Shown in pieces: positions 22,989 through 31,587 of a stretch of 32,608 nucleotides of DNA. How positions within the stretch are numbered: the stretch's first letter is position 1; every line of letters starts with the position of its first letter. The position numbers were made by a program, and so were the translations under genes. The DNA comes from Cycloclasticus sp. (GTDB taxonomy: Bacteria; Pseudomonadota; Gammaproteobacteria; Methylococcales; Cycloclasticaceae), in contig DUCA01000074.1 of assembly GCA_012960055.1 (NCBI GenBank), forward strand, positions 1-32,608, read 5' to 3'. A model generated the notes under the pieces. That model was not told the origin of the DNA, searched no databases, and saw only the letters and a program-made list of their open reading frames with translations.

Positions 22989-24062
22989 TTAAAAAATTTG
23001 CTCTGAGAAATTAAAGCTAAAGCCAAACAGCAGTGCACGACCCCCTTCCGCCCAGTATGTATCACGAAAACCACTCCGTTTGGATGTGATAGCTGCGCCT
23101 GTTTGTTCTTGATAATACTCGGCAAACAGCTTCACCTGTTTATTCAACTGGTAGTCATATCCTACATGAAAAATATCGCCGCCAAAGTTATCTACCTTTG
23201 CAACATGGCCATTAATCTTATGCAATCCTTTTTTATACTCGACATACAGATTGACGGCATCAGAGCCATCATTTCCATAAAAGCGCTTATCAGTCACATC
23301 ACTACGATGGCGTTCGTATTTAGCCGCAATGTAAAAATTCTGTATTTTATGAGACAACGATGCACCCACAAGCTGTTGACTATTTTCACCACCGGCATCA
23401 GTGAAACCAAACCCCAATTTAGTATCATTAATATTGTACGAAACAGTTAGTTGATTGCGGTCATCATATTGGCCGTTACTCTTTTTATAGCCATTTTTAT
23501 GCGCATGCATAAGACTAAAATTCAGCCCATTTACTTCGGGGCTTGAATAAACAATTGCTTGCTCAACTCGAAGTGCTGAATACGTTGCATATCCCGTGTA
23601 ATAAGAATTAAACCGGTCAACGGATGCAGACACGCTACTGTAATATGGCTCCCATCCTCTACCGACCCAAATGGAACCGTATGTCGGTAAATTAAGTTGA
23701 ATGTAGGCCAGTCTTTCTGTTGAATCAAAGACATCCCTATCTTGATCGAACGTATTATTTATCTCCATATTAACGGTATCAAAGGGAAGTTCTAGCAAAG
23801 CGAATGCACTCACTCCATTATCTAATTCATGCCCTAGTTTTAGTGCAACCCTCGTATATGCATCACGTAAATTCGTATAATCTTTATCTGTTTTTGCATC
23901 AGGAGAAACGGATTCAACTTGAGTACTAATCGTTCCAAACACCTCCAATTCGTATGCTACACCTGCTACAGGCATCCACAACAGGGATAGCAAAAGGAGT
24001 TGACTGAGTGGTAAAAGTCTCTGGCAGTTATTAAGCCTGCAACCATTCTTTTTATATTTCAT
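22989..24062 (-). CDS. Outer-membrane general porin (Gram-negative porin family)
   Basis: A 357-residue porin with a positively charged start, a hydrophobic signal segment (LLPLSQLLLLSLLWMPVAGVAY, about 16-37), then alternating beta-strand sequence beginning YELEVFGTISTQVES. The NRSSYYSSVSASVDRFN-type region is followed by strands such as GLNFSLMHAHKNGYKKSNGQYDDRNQLTVSYNIND, and the C-terminus is LLFGFSFNFSEQIF, ending with the aromatic residue required for outer-membrane insertion. It is a 16-strand-type trimeric porin by family. It begins 12 bases after the LysR stop, so the two form one transcript, unusual for a regulator and an outer-membrane protein. A role in substrate entry is inferred from context. 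Confidence 0.82.
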   Translation of the reverse strand: MKYKKNGCRLNNCQRLLPLSQLLLLSLLWMPVAGVAYELEVFGTISTQVESVSPDAKTDKDYTNLRDAYTRVALKLGHELDNGVSAFALLELPFDTVNMEINNTFDQDRDVFDSTERLAYIQLNLPTYGSIWVGRGWEPYYSSVSASVDRFNSYYTGYATYSALRVEQAIVYSSPEVNGLNFSLMHAHKNGYKKSNGQYDDRNQLTVSYNINDTKLGFGFTDAGGENSQQLVGASLSHKIQNFYIAAKYERHRSDVTDKRFYGNDGSDAVNLYVEYKKGLHKINGHVAKVDNFGGDIFHVGYDYQLNKQVKLFAEYYQEQTGAAITSKRSGFRDTYWAEGGRALLFGFSFNFSEQIF

Positions 24063-24074
24063 ATTTATTTTTAA

Positions 24075-24962
24075 CTAATTTAATTTTAATTTTTTACTGA
24101 TAAAGTCATTAAACAACTGTATTTTTAATTGTTTGTATTGTTTTTCCTGATACACCAAATATATGCCTGCTGAACCTAAGTCATAATTAGGCAATAACTC
24201 AACCAATCGCCCTTCGCGTATATCATCAGCAACAATAAAATGAGACAAAACTGACACCCCTACCCCTTGTAACAATAAAGTTCTAACCGCTTCTGCATTG
24301 TTAGTTTTTATATTGCCTTCGACAGAAATAGTCTCCGTTTGTTTCTTTTGCTTAAATACCCATTCAGTCGGATTGGGCAATAGTGAAAAAATAATCCAAT
24401 GATGTTTTTCGAGTTCTTTGGGTGTCAGCACCGGATCGTATTGTTTTATGTATTTTGGACTCGCCGTTAAAACCATTCTTGAATCTGTAATTTTTTTGGC
24501 AACTAAGTTTGAGTCTTTCAACCAACCGACACGAACACTCACATCAATTCCTTCCTCCACCATATCAATCACCTGATCCTGCAACATAAGTTCTATATTC
24601 AGATTTGGGTATAATCGCATAAACTCGACGATTAACGGTGCAATGTAGACATTACCTATACTATTGGTTGCTGCAATCTTTAACGACCCAACTGGCTGAT
24701 TCTGAAGCACGCTAATTTCATTTTGCATGAATTGCGTTTCTTCAACGATTCTCTGACAACTTTGAAAATAAATTCGCCCAACTTCGGTAAGACTAAGTTG
24801 GCGAGTAGTTCGGTTTAGTAACCTTGCCCCAATCTGATTTTCTAATAAGGTGATATGTCGACTAACCGCTGATTTAGCCATCTTTAGCACCTTCGCCGCC
24901 TCAGTAAAACTGCCTAGGTCAACGACATGGTAGAAAATCATCATTCGGTTAAGGTTTTGCAT
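24075..24962 (-). CDS. LysR-family transcriptional regulator
   Basis: A 295-residue LysR-type regulator. The N-terminal helix-turn-helix is clear: FYHVVDLGSFTEAAKVLKMAKSAVSRHITLLENQIGARLLNRTTRQLSLTEVG (10-62), followed by a linker helix and the periplasmic-binding-like effector domain from about residue 90 (VGSLKIAATNSIG). It resembles the sub-branch of small LTTRs in which AAKVLKMAKSAVSRHI is followed by two lobes. It diverges from the FadL-type channel operon across 117 bases containing inverted repeats, and is followed by the porin gene. It most likely controls these outer-membrane genes and possibly the catabolic genes, with an aromatic or acidic effector. Neither is proven by the sequence. 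Confidence 0.93.
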   Translation of the reverse strand: MQNLNRMMIFYHVVDLGSFTEAAKVLKMAKSAVSRHITLLENQIGARLLNRTTRQLSLTEVGRIYFQSCQRIVEETQFMQNEISVLQNQPVGSLKIAATNSIGNVYIAPLIVEFMRLYPNLNIELMLQDQVIDMVEEGIDVSVRVGWLKDSNLVAKKITDSRMVLTASPKYIKQYDPVLTPKELEKHHWIIFSLLPNPTEWVFKQKKQTETISVEGNIKTNNAEAVRTLLLQGVGVSVLSHFIVADDIREGRLVELLPNYDLGSAGIYLVYQEKQYKQLKIQLFNDFISKKLKLN

Positions 24963-24970
24963 ATACTTAT

Positions 24971-24989
24971 TGTTCTTAAAATTAGAACA
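24971..24989. promoter_or_regulatory. Candidate LysR operator with a second dyad downstream
   Basis: TGTTCT-TAAAATT-AGAACA is an exact inverted repeat of six-base arms around seven bases, starting nine bases upstream of the lysR start codon, and has the length typical of an LTTR site with a T...A centre. A second, wider dyad, TTGCTATA (25003-25010) and TATAGCAA (25037-25044), lies between it and the fadL-like gene. A strong AGGAGG (25070-25075) precedes that gene's ATG. Binding is inferred from position only. Confidence 0.5.
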
Positions 24990-25079
24990 GTCTATTCTAT
25001 TATTGCTATATTGTTAAATTATATAGAAATTATTATTATAGCAACACTTAAAGTTACCTAAGATTATCAGGAGGACCTC

Positions 25080-26381
25080 ATGACACGCCAAATAAAAGCT
25101 TTTATAGGGTTGTTTTTACTATTCTTTAGCCATTTTGCACACGCAAATAATGGTTATTTCGCCATTGCTTACGGCGCTAAAATGATGGGCATGGCGGGTG
25201 CCGCTATTGCTTTCCCGCAAGATACACTAGCTGGCGCAGTCAACCCGGCCGGCATGTCTCAGGTTGAAGGACTCGATATTGGCGCAAGGTTTCTCTATTT
25301 ACCCCGTGATGCTGAGTTTGACTGCCGAGGCATTGGCGCCTGTGATGAGCTGGTACGAGATGACAGCCGACGAAATTATTGGTTAATCCCGAACTTTGGC
25401 TTGAACAAACGATTAAGTGATAAAAGCACACTCGGGGTTACCGTGTATGGCAATGGCGGCATCAACACAACGTATAGAAAACGCTTATTTACTGAAACAG
25501 CTGAACGTGTTCTAGGTGCTCCAAGTATCACAACCAATGGGCACTTAGGCGTAGATTTTGCGCAAGTCATTATTGCCACTACCTACACCTACGAAATGAC
25601 TCCAAATAACTATATTGGGATATCTCCTTTAGTGGGCATTCAAAAATTTAGCGCGCAAGGTTTAGATTCTTTTCAAGGTGCTTCATCCGACCCCGGCAGC
25701 CTGACTGACAGAGGCGACGAGCTATCCTACGGACTTGGCATTAAAGTGGGCTGGTTTTACAAACCAAACAGCACCTACCAATTTGGTGCCTATTATTCGC
25801 CCAAGATGCAAATGACTAAAATGAAAAAGTATTCAGGCTTGTTTGCTAACAATGGTGACTTTGATATTCCTTCAAATTATGGCGTAGGAATGGCCATTAA
25901 TTTGTCAAAACAACTGTCCGTTGCTTTTGATGTAATGCGAATTAATTACAAGGATATTGATGCTTTATCAAATCCTGTACCAACTGCTTCAGAACTGAAC
26001 CCAGAAATAGGCTTTTCTGCCGACAGGCAACTGGGAGCGAAAGATAGCGCTGGTTTTGGTTGGAGAAGCATTACCGCGTATAAATTAGGGGTTCGCTACA
26101 TTCTTAACGATACGATTACGCTTCGAATGGGTGCAAACCTTGGTGAGGAACAAATCCCCAGACGGTCAGGCCTGCTAAACCCCATTACACCTGCCATGCC
26201 AGCTAAACATTTAACCGCTGGGTTTAGTTACAAAACCAATAAAAATTCAGAATGGTCTTTTGCTGTTATGCACGCCTTTCGCAATGAATTAACCGCACAG
26301 GACACCGCATTTTTAGGGGCGGACGTTAAGTTTGGCATCGCCGAAACAACCTTAGATGTCAGCTATACCTACAGCTACTAA
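25080..26381 (+). CDS. FadL/TodX-family outer-membrane hydrophobic-substrate channel
   Basis: A 433-residue protein of the OmpP1/FadL/TodX family, which lets hydrophobic compounds such as long-chain fatty acids or aromatic hydrocarbons cross the outer membrane by lateral diffusion. It begins with a signal peptide (IKAFIGLFLLFFSHFAHA, residues 5-22) and then NNGYFAIAYGAKMMGMAGAAIAF, the FadL N-terminal hatch segment, with the NPAGMS motif at about 56-61. Later segments such as TLGVTVYGNGGINTTYRKR and the aromatic C-terminus DVSYTYSY fit the beta barrel. It heads the plus-strand operon with the old yellow enzyme, OprO/P porin, DUF3034-like and hydrolase genes (gaps 35, 29, 39 and 17 bases). Next to bph-type genes a TodX-like aromatic uptake role is attractive. 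Confidence 0.92.
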   Translation: MTRQIKAFIGLFLLFFSHFAHANNGYFAIAYGAKMMGMAGAAIAFPQDTLAGAVNPAGMSQVEGLDIGARFLYLPRDAEFDCRGIGACDELVRDDSRRNYWLIPNFGLNKRLSDKSTLGVTVYGNGGINTTYRKRLFTETAERVLGAPSITTNGHLGVDFAQVIIATTYTYEMTPNNYIGISPLVGIQKFSAQGLDSFQGASSDPGSLTDRGDELSYGLGIKVGWFYKPNSTYQFGAYYSPKMQMTKMKKYSGLFANNGDFDIPSNYGVGMAINLSKQLSVAFDVMRINYKDIDALSNPVPTASELNPEIGFSADRQLGAKDSAGFGWRSITAYKLGVRYILNDTITLRMGANLGEEQIPRRSGLLNPITPAMPAKHLTAGFSYKTNKNSEWSFAVMHAFRNELTAQDTAFLGADVKFGIAETTLDVSYTYSY

Positions 26382-26416
26382 CAAACATTCACATACATAA
26401 AAAGAGGATTTATAAA

Positions 26417-27490
26417 ATGACTGATTTATTTTCATCCATAAAAGTTGGCCCATATACGCTATCCAATCGCATCTTTATGGCGCCGATGACACGCAATAGA
26501 GCACCCGACACCATACCGAACGAGTTAATGAAAACGTATTACACCCAACGAGCCAGCTCCGGTTTAATTATTTCAGAAGGCGCACAAATCTCTCCGCAGG
26601 CCATCGGCTATCCTGGCACACCCGGCATACACACAGAAGAGCAAATTGCCGGATGGAAAACGATTACAGACGCGATTCATGAACAGGGTGGACATATCTT
26701 TTGCCAACTATGGCATGTCGGGCGAAGCTCGCATCCCGACCTTCAACCAAACAACGAGCTACCCGTTGCCCCATCGGCTATTAAACCGGCAGGTGAAGTA
26801 ATAACATTTGATGGCTCCAAACCATTTGTAGAACCAAGAGCTTTATCCATTGATGAAATTAAAGAAACCGTGACTGATTACGCCCATGCCGCCGAATGCG
26901 CTCTACAAGCAGGTTTTGATGGTGTTGAAATTCATGCGGCTAATGGCTACTTAATTGACCAATTTCTTCGCAATGGTACGAATCAACGAGACGACAATTA
27001 CGGTGGTTCAATTGAGAACAGAACACGATTCCTACTCGAAGTTGTTGACGCTGTTAATGCGGTTTGGGGTGCTTCTCGAGTAGCCGTTAGACTATCGCCA
27101 TTACAACCGTTTAATGACATGAAAGATTCTTCACCCGAACCTCTCTTTACCCACGTTGTTAAAGAACTTAACCAATACGGCTTAGCTTATCTCCATGTGA
27201 CAGAAATGGGTGCTGAAGTGCCTGGTGTTGCCGGCCCGGCTTTTGATTTAAAAAATCTACGTCCCTTATTTGATGGTGTATACGTCACTAACGCTGGCTA
27301 TGACAAACAACGTGGGAATGTGGCCATCGCTAAAAATAGCTGTGATGCTGTGGCATTTGGCGTACCGTTTATTGCCAACCCTGACCTTGCTCAACGCCTC
27401 GAACTAGACGCAGACTTAAATGAAGCCGATCCATCAAGTTTTTATGGCGGCGATTCAGCCGGCTATACAGACTATCCAAGCTTGGGTTAA
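26417..27490 (+). CDS. Old yellow enzyme-family NADH/NADPH:flavin oxidoreductase
   Basis: A 357-residue FMN-dependent TIM-barrel ene-reductase of the OYE (NemA-like) group. Signatures are MAPMTRNRAPDTIPN (21-35) at the FMN site, HIFCQLWHVGRSSHPD (93-108), the active-site pair His173 and Asn176 in EIHAANGYLIDQFLRNGTNQRDDNYGG, and AFGVPFIANPDLAQRL near the end. It would reduce alpha-beta unsaturated carbonyls or nitro compounds with NAD(P)H. A role in a ring-degradation pathway, for example on an enone intermediate, or in electrophile detoxification, would fit. AAGAGGATTTATAA precedes the ATG. Its place in an outer-membrane-channel operon is unusual. Confidence 0.93.
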   Translation: MTDLFSSIKVGPYTLSNRIFMAPMTRNRAPDTIPNELMKTYYTQRASSGLIISEGAQISPQAIGYPGTPGIHTEEQIAGWKTITDAIHEQGGHIFCQLWHVGRSSHPDLQPNNELPVAPSAIKPAGEVITFDGSKPFVEPRALSIDEIKETVTDYAHAAECALQAGFDGVEIHAANGYLIDQFLRNGTNQRDDNYGGSIENRTRFLLEVVDAVNAVWGASRVAVRLSPLQPFNDMKDSSPEPLFTHVVKELNQYGLAYLHVTEMGAEVPGVAGPAFDLKNLRPLFDGVYVTNAGYDKQRGNVAIAKNSCDAVAFGVPFIANPDLAQRLELDADLNEADPSSFYGGDSAGYTDYPSLG

Positions 27491-27519
27491 CTGACTTTTC
27501 AATAAAACCATAGACTGTT

Positions 27520-28899
27520 ATGTTAAAAAAATTATCGTTAGCTTCGCTAGCGTTTATTAGCCTTCCAGCTTTAGCGGATCCTTCGCACGCCTATGCCGAT
27601 GCTGTGTTAGAAGCCCTTCAGAAAAAAGGGCTCCTAACCCAGCACGATGTAGCCGATATTAAACAGCAGGCCAAACAAGCCGAAGTGCAAGCGAGCAAAT
27701 CCAGCATGGCTAAAAAAGTCGGCGTTAAGTCGGCTGTCAACAACCTAGTCGCCGCTACAAAAAAAAGCGTCAACAGAGCCCGTCCTAATATTAAGTTCTG
27801 GGGGCAATTACAACCCCGCTACACCTTTGTTCCTTCTAAAAATGGTCTTCAAGGCACCAATAGCTTCACCTTACGACGTGCTCGTGTTGGTTTTAAAGGA
27901 TTTGCAACGGACAACGTTGCCTTCCGCTTCCAATATGATGCATCCAACGAAGTGGCGGGGTTATCAAACGCACAAAAATTACTCGATGCTTGGGTGAGTT
28001 TTAAACATTTTGATGACAGCATTGGCAGCATTACCATCGGCCAGCAATTTGCACTGGGCTATACACGTCGCCCACATAAAACGGCCAGTGTAGAACGCAA
28101 ATTTACAGAATTGTTATCGCCTGGAGCCACCGGCAGACTCCGTGGACTGACCATTAGAAAAGGTGATATGGGGCTACCAGAAACAAGTTCAAAAGGCTAT
28201 TTTGGCAACCGCTTACATTATGCTCTTGGCTTGTATAACGGCCCTGATTTATCGCTAAACAACGATAATAACGACCTCATGTTTTCAGCGGCCATCTCTT
28301 TGCGACCAACAGGTGTCTCACCCAGTGATGACGAGTATCAATTCAAAGACAGACCTTTGGCATACAGCATCGGCGCTGCGTACAGCACATCTCTCGACTC
28401 CGACACACTCGATACTAATACTAAATTCCAACCCAATGGTATCGATCTGGATAATGAATGGCTCAGTGTGTCTGCCGATATTCAAGCCCACCATTGGTGG
28501 CTATGGGCTTCATGGGCGCAATTTAAGTCTGATGCCCAAGGTGGTTTAGCCGTCAATGCACAAGGTGACAGCACAGGCACACTTAGTTCAAACGCCTTCA
28601 CCTTAGGTCTCAGCCGGGCCTATTTACTGAATTCTGAAGACATGGGGTGGGCCTGGGCTTTACAGTACCAGCACGTCAACAACGAACACCCTTCACGCAC
28701 GGCTTTCTTCAGACCGCTAACCGGTAAATCTGACGATGAAATTGCCCGCGGCATGAACCAAGGTAGCGTTTACCAAACCATGCTGACCTGGCAGTTCGAT
28801 GACAATCTTAGGCTGATTAATGAATTGGCTTACTACGACCCCAGTGACGGTGGTTTGAGTTACCCATCTTTTATTAGCCAATTGCAGCTTACTTTTTAG
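27520..28899 (+). CDS. OprO/OprP-type outer-membrane porin
   Basis: A 459-residue porin of the phosphate-selective OprO/P family. It has a signal peptide (LKKLSLASLAFISLPALA), a region rich in Ala, Lys and Gln (about 30-90) that may form a short coiled coil before the barrel, then FWGQLQPRYTFVPSKNGLQGTNSFTLRRARVGFKGFATDNVAFRFQYDAS (about 93-142), the family's N-terminal block. The protein ends in SFISQLQLTF, with a terminal Phe. The family name does not prove phosphate transport; many homologues in catabolic clusters carry other anions such as organic acids. The lysine-rich entry region seen in true OprP cannot be checked by eye. Confidence 0.85.
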   Translation: MLKKLSLASLAFISLPALADPSHAYADAVLEALQKKGLLTQHDVADIKQQAKQAEVQASKSSMAKKVGVKSAVNNLVAATKKSVNRARPNIKFWGQLQPRYTFVPSKNGLQGTNSFTLRRARVGFKGFATDNVAFRFQYDASNEVAGLSNAQKLLDAWVSFKHFDDSIGSITIGQQFALGYTRRPHKTASVERKFTELLSPGATGRLRGLTIRKGDMGLPETSSKGYFGNRLHYALGLYNGPDLSLNNDNNDLMFSAAISLRPTGVSPSDDEYQFKDRPLAYSIGAAYSTSLDSDTLDTNTKFQPNGIDLDNEWLSVSADIQAHHWWLWASWAQFKSDAQGGLAVNAQGDSTGTLSSNAFTLGLSRAYLLNSEDMGWAWALQYQHVNNEHPSRTAFFRPLTGKSDDEIARGMNQGSVYQTMLTWQFDDNLRLINELAYYDPSDGGLSYPSFISQLQLTF

Positions 28900-28938
28900 G
28901 CTTTTTAATTTTTTAATCTCAATACATAAAATAACATC

Positions 28939-29832
28939 ATGACAACTAAAGCTTTAGTAATATTATTCACTACTTTGTTTTGTAACAGCCTTTTTGCGGC
29001 ACCCCCTTTTATGAATTTTGAAGGCGTTGGTGGTGGAGGCATTGTGCCAGGTGCGTATAGAGTTAACCCTCCAAAAAATGGAGAGACTTTTGGTAAACCC
29101 GCTATTTCAAACTGGGATTTAATCGGGCTAAACGAAAGCAACGACAACCTATATACCAACGGTATTACGATTTCATTCCTTGATCGTTATGAAATGGGCT
29201 ATGTACTTGAGCAGATTGATTTTAGACGTGTTCGCGCCACTCTTTTAAAAGCGACTAATGGCACAATGGATGTAAAACGCAATACCATCTACATGCATAA
29301 TGTACATTTCAAAACAGTTCTGGCTCATGAAACAGATAAACTTCCCGCCTTCGCTTTCACTGCTGAATTCAAATATAACGAAACAATCGATGAACAAAAT
29401 AGAAATATAAACCATGCTTTAAATGATCTTGGCTTTGATGATAACGTTGGCATCGATCTAGATTTTTCAGTCTCCAACACGAACACTAGCATGCTGGGTT
29501 ACCCTGTTGTCTTTCATGGAAACATTCGCCTAACCAAAGGTCACTATCTTGGCCTTTTAGGTTTCTCAGATAACTACACAGCGAATGCTGAAGCATCCAT
29601 TGCTATTATTCCGACCCAAACCTTTGGCTATGGTTTTGAAATACGCCAACAAAATGACAAATTCAAAGCCATTTCCTCTGACTTAGATATGAAGGAAGAT
29701 GCTTTCTGGGATGTATTTGTTACCTGGATGCCTAATAAAAAATTATCATTTGCAGCTGCCTTTACTCGTTTTGGTAATATCGTTGACAAAGATGTTGATT
29801 TTTTTGTATTTAACGCAAAATATGATTTTTAA
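28939..29832 (+). CDS. DUF3034-like putative outer-membrane protein
   Basis: A 297-residue secreted protein with a signal peptide (ALVILFTTLFCNSLFAAPP, about 5-23) and a glycine-rich mature start, MNFEGVGGGGIVPGAYRVNPP. The rest alternates polar and hydrophobic residues in strands, for example NGITISFLDRYEMGYVLEQIDF and YPVVFHGNIRLTKGHYLGLLGFSD, and ends with the aromatic VFNAKYDF, typical of outer-membrane barrels. This layout, with a start like EGVGG and a central Y/F-rich 'SFxDRxE' strand, resembles DUF3034 proteins found in catabolic clusters, but I cannot confirm the family without a search. It follows the OprO/P gene by 39 bases. Function unknown; it is probably part of substrate uptake. 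Confidence 0.7.
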   Translation: MTTKALVILFTTLFCNSLFAAPPFMNFEGVGGGGIVPGAYRVNPPKNGETFGKPAISNWDLIGLNESNDNLYTNGITISFLDRYEMGYVLEQIDFRRVRATLLKATNGTMDVKRNTIYMHNVHFKTVLAHETDKLPAFAFTAEFKYNETIDEQNRNINHALNDLGFDDNVGIDLDFSVSNTNTSMLGYPVVFHGNIRLTKGHYLGLLGFSDNYTANAEASIAIIPTQTFGYGFEIRQQNDKFKAISSDLDMKEDAFWDVFVTWMPNKKLSFAAAFTRFGNIVDKDVDFFVFNAKYDF

Positions 29833-29849
29833 TTTATTGAAACGCTTAC

Positions 29850-30629
29850 ATGCCTGTTAGAAATGACACGTTTATTCAAGCAGCGGGGCGACGTCTGCGC
29901 TCACGTCAAATTGGTGATATAAACCAAGACAAACCTGTCTTGGTTTTTCTTCATGGTGCTATAGATAGCATTGAAATGTGGCGTGATTTTCCAGCACAGG
30001 TACATAAAGAAACAGGGCTGGCGGTTATTATCTATGAGCGTTGGGGGCATGGGCAATCAGAGCCCTTAGCTACATTCCGCGAAGGTGATACCCGCGTTGA
30101 GGAAGCGGGTGAGCCGTTACGTGATATCTTTGAACACTATGACCTAAACAGCGTTATTTTAGTAGGCCATAGCTATGGCGGCGTTATTGCTCTTGTCGCC
30201 GCAAGCCTACATAAAGACGTCATCCTCGGTGTCGTATCGATTGTTCCACAAATGATTATTCATCCACAGTGCTTAGCCGGTGCTAATGAAGCAAAAGAAG
30301 GTTTTGAAAATGGCAATCTTCGAGACAAGCTGTTTAAACTTCATGGCGAAGGGCTCGACACTCTGTTTTATGATTGGATCAAACGCGTTAATAGTGAAGC
30401 CTATCAAGCTGAAGATTGTTCGCAATATTTGCAACAAATCACCTGCCCAGTACTGCAGATTTTTGGCAACGAAGATGCTTACGGCTATTTGCCAAACCTT
30501 GATTTGTCGGAAAAACATATCCCCAGTAACCTATCAATAAACGTTATACCTGACGCTGGACACTATGTTCACTTAGAGGCTAAAAGTACTGTTGTTGATG
30601 CCGTAAAAGAGTTTTGCTTAACACTATAA
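29850..30629 (+). CDS. Alpha/beta hydrolase (esterase/hydrolase of unknown substrate)
   Basis: A 259-residue alpha/beta hydrolase. The nucleophile is Ser108 in LVGHSYGGVIAL, the histidine is His238 in DAGHYVHLE, and the acidic residue is probably Asp184-region or Asp in GNEDAYGYL. The oxyanion segment is LVFLHGAIDSIEMWRDFP and the RWGHGQSEP turn is typical. It is the fifth gene of the plus-strand FadL operon, 17 bases after the DUF3034-like gene. A possible substrate is an ester or lactone made by the neighbouring enzymes. It lacks the HGAGPGAS pattern of meta-cleavage hydrolases. Confidence 0.85.
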   Translation: MPVRNDTFIQAAGRRLRSRQIGDINQDKPVLVFLHGAIDSIEMWRDFPAQVHKETGLAVIIYERWGHGQSEPLATFREGDTRVEEAGEPLRDIFEHYDLNSVILVGHSYGGVIALVAASLHKDVILGVVSIVPQMIIHPQCLAGANEAKEGFENGNLRDKLFKLHGEGLDTLFYDWIKRVNSEAYQAEDCSQYLQQITCPVLQIFGNEDAYGYLPNLDLSEKHIPSNLSINVIPDAGHYVHLEAKSTVVDAVKEFCLTL

Positions 30630-30690
30630 TGCGATGATCGGTTCATTACGCGCGCCTCTTTCCCTTTAAATTGAAAACACCTGTATCCAA

Positions 30691-31578
30691 ATGATTAACC
30701 TAAGCCTTTCAACCTTAATCACCCGCTGGGCCCCATTGGTTTTCGTTCTCTTGTGGAGCACAGGGTTTATCGGCGCTAAATTTGCCCTGCCTTATATAGA
30801 ACCCTTTAACTTATTGTTTATTCGCATGTTGGCGACCCTAGTTGTCTTCGCCGTCCTGATTAAAATATTTCGTGCCAATAAGATTACACCCGCCCAAGCG
30901 GCTCATCAAATGGTGGTGGGGTCACTGGTTCACGCCGCGTATTTAGGCGGTGTATTCGCCGCCATTAAACTTGAAATGCCTGCGGGACTCGCGGCTCTTT
31001 TGGTCGGTCTTCAGCCTTTATTAACGGCTTTAATGGGGCTTGTTTTCTTATCTGAACGACTCAACTTTAAACAATGGCTGGGGTTATTATTGGGCCTATT
31101 TGGCGTATGTATTGTTTTGTTACAAGGGCAAGATTTATCGCAAATCACCCTCTCGGGCGCGGCTTTAATCGCCGTTACCATTGCATTATTTGGTATTTCC
31201 ATTGGCACGATGTATCAAAAACGCTTTGGCGTTGGCGTTAACCTACTCACGGGCTCATTTTTTCAATACCTTGCAACGGCCATCTGGATGGGCTTATTAA
31301 CCTTTTCATTCGAACAACAACAGATTACTTGGCACCCCCATTTAATTGGTGCGTTACTGTGGCTGGTGTTTGGCTTATCCATCATCGCTATTTTGTTACT
31401 CATGCATATGATTCATGAAGGCAAAACCACCCAAGTTGCCAGCTACTTCTATTTAGTACCGCCGGTTACCGCAATAGAGGCTTGGTGGCTTTTTGGCGAA
31501 ACTCTCACGCCGTTTGCAATAGGTGGAATGTTCATTGCCATTTACGGTGTGTATCTTGTGATTAAGCAACCCGCCTAA
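30691..31578 (+). CDS. EamA-family DMT transporter
   Basis: A 295-residue inner-membrane protein with about ten hydrophobic helices in two repeats. The start, SLSTLITRWAPLVFVLLWSTGFIGAKFALPYIEPFNLLFIRM, is the typical EamA first helix and FxR motif (residues 5-46), and the C-terminal helix is TPFAIGGMFIAIYGVYLVIKQPA. It is 62 bases after the hydrolase gene and nine bases before the dinB start, so it may be co-transcribed with dinB rather than with the catabolic operon. The cargo is unknown. It may be part of the ordinary chromosome flanking the cluster. Confidence 0.9.
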   Translation: MINLSLSTLITRWAPLVFVLLWSTGFIGAKFALPYIEPFNLLFIRMLATLVVFAVLIKIFRANKITPAQAAHQMVVGSLVHAAYLGGVFAAIKLEMPAGLAALLVGLQPLLTALMGLVFLSERLNFKQWLGLLLGLFGVCIVLLQGQDLSQITLSGAALIAVTIALFGISIGTMYQKRFGVGVNLLTGSFFQYLATAIWMGLLTFSFEQQQITWHPHLIGALLWLVFGLSIIAILLLMHMIHEGKTTQVASYFYLVPPVTAIEAWWLFGETLTPFAIGGMFIAIYGVYLVIKQPA

Positions 31579-31587
31579 CCTTTCGTC

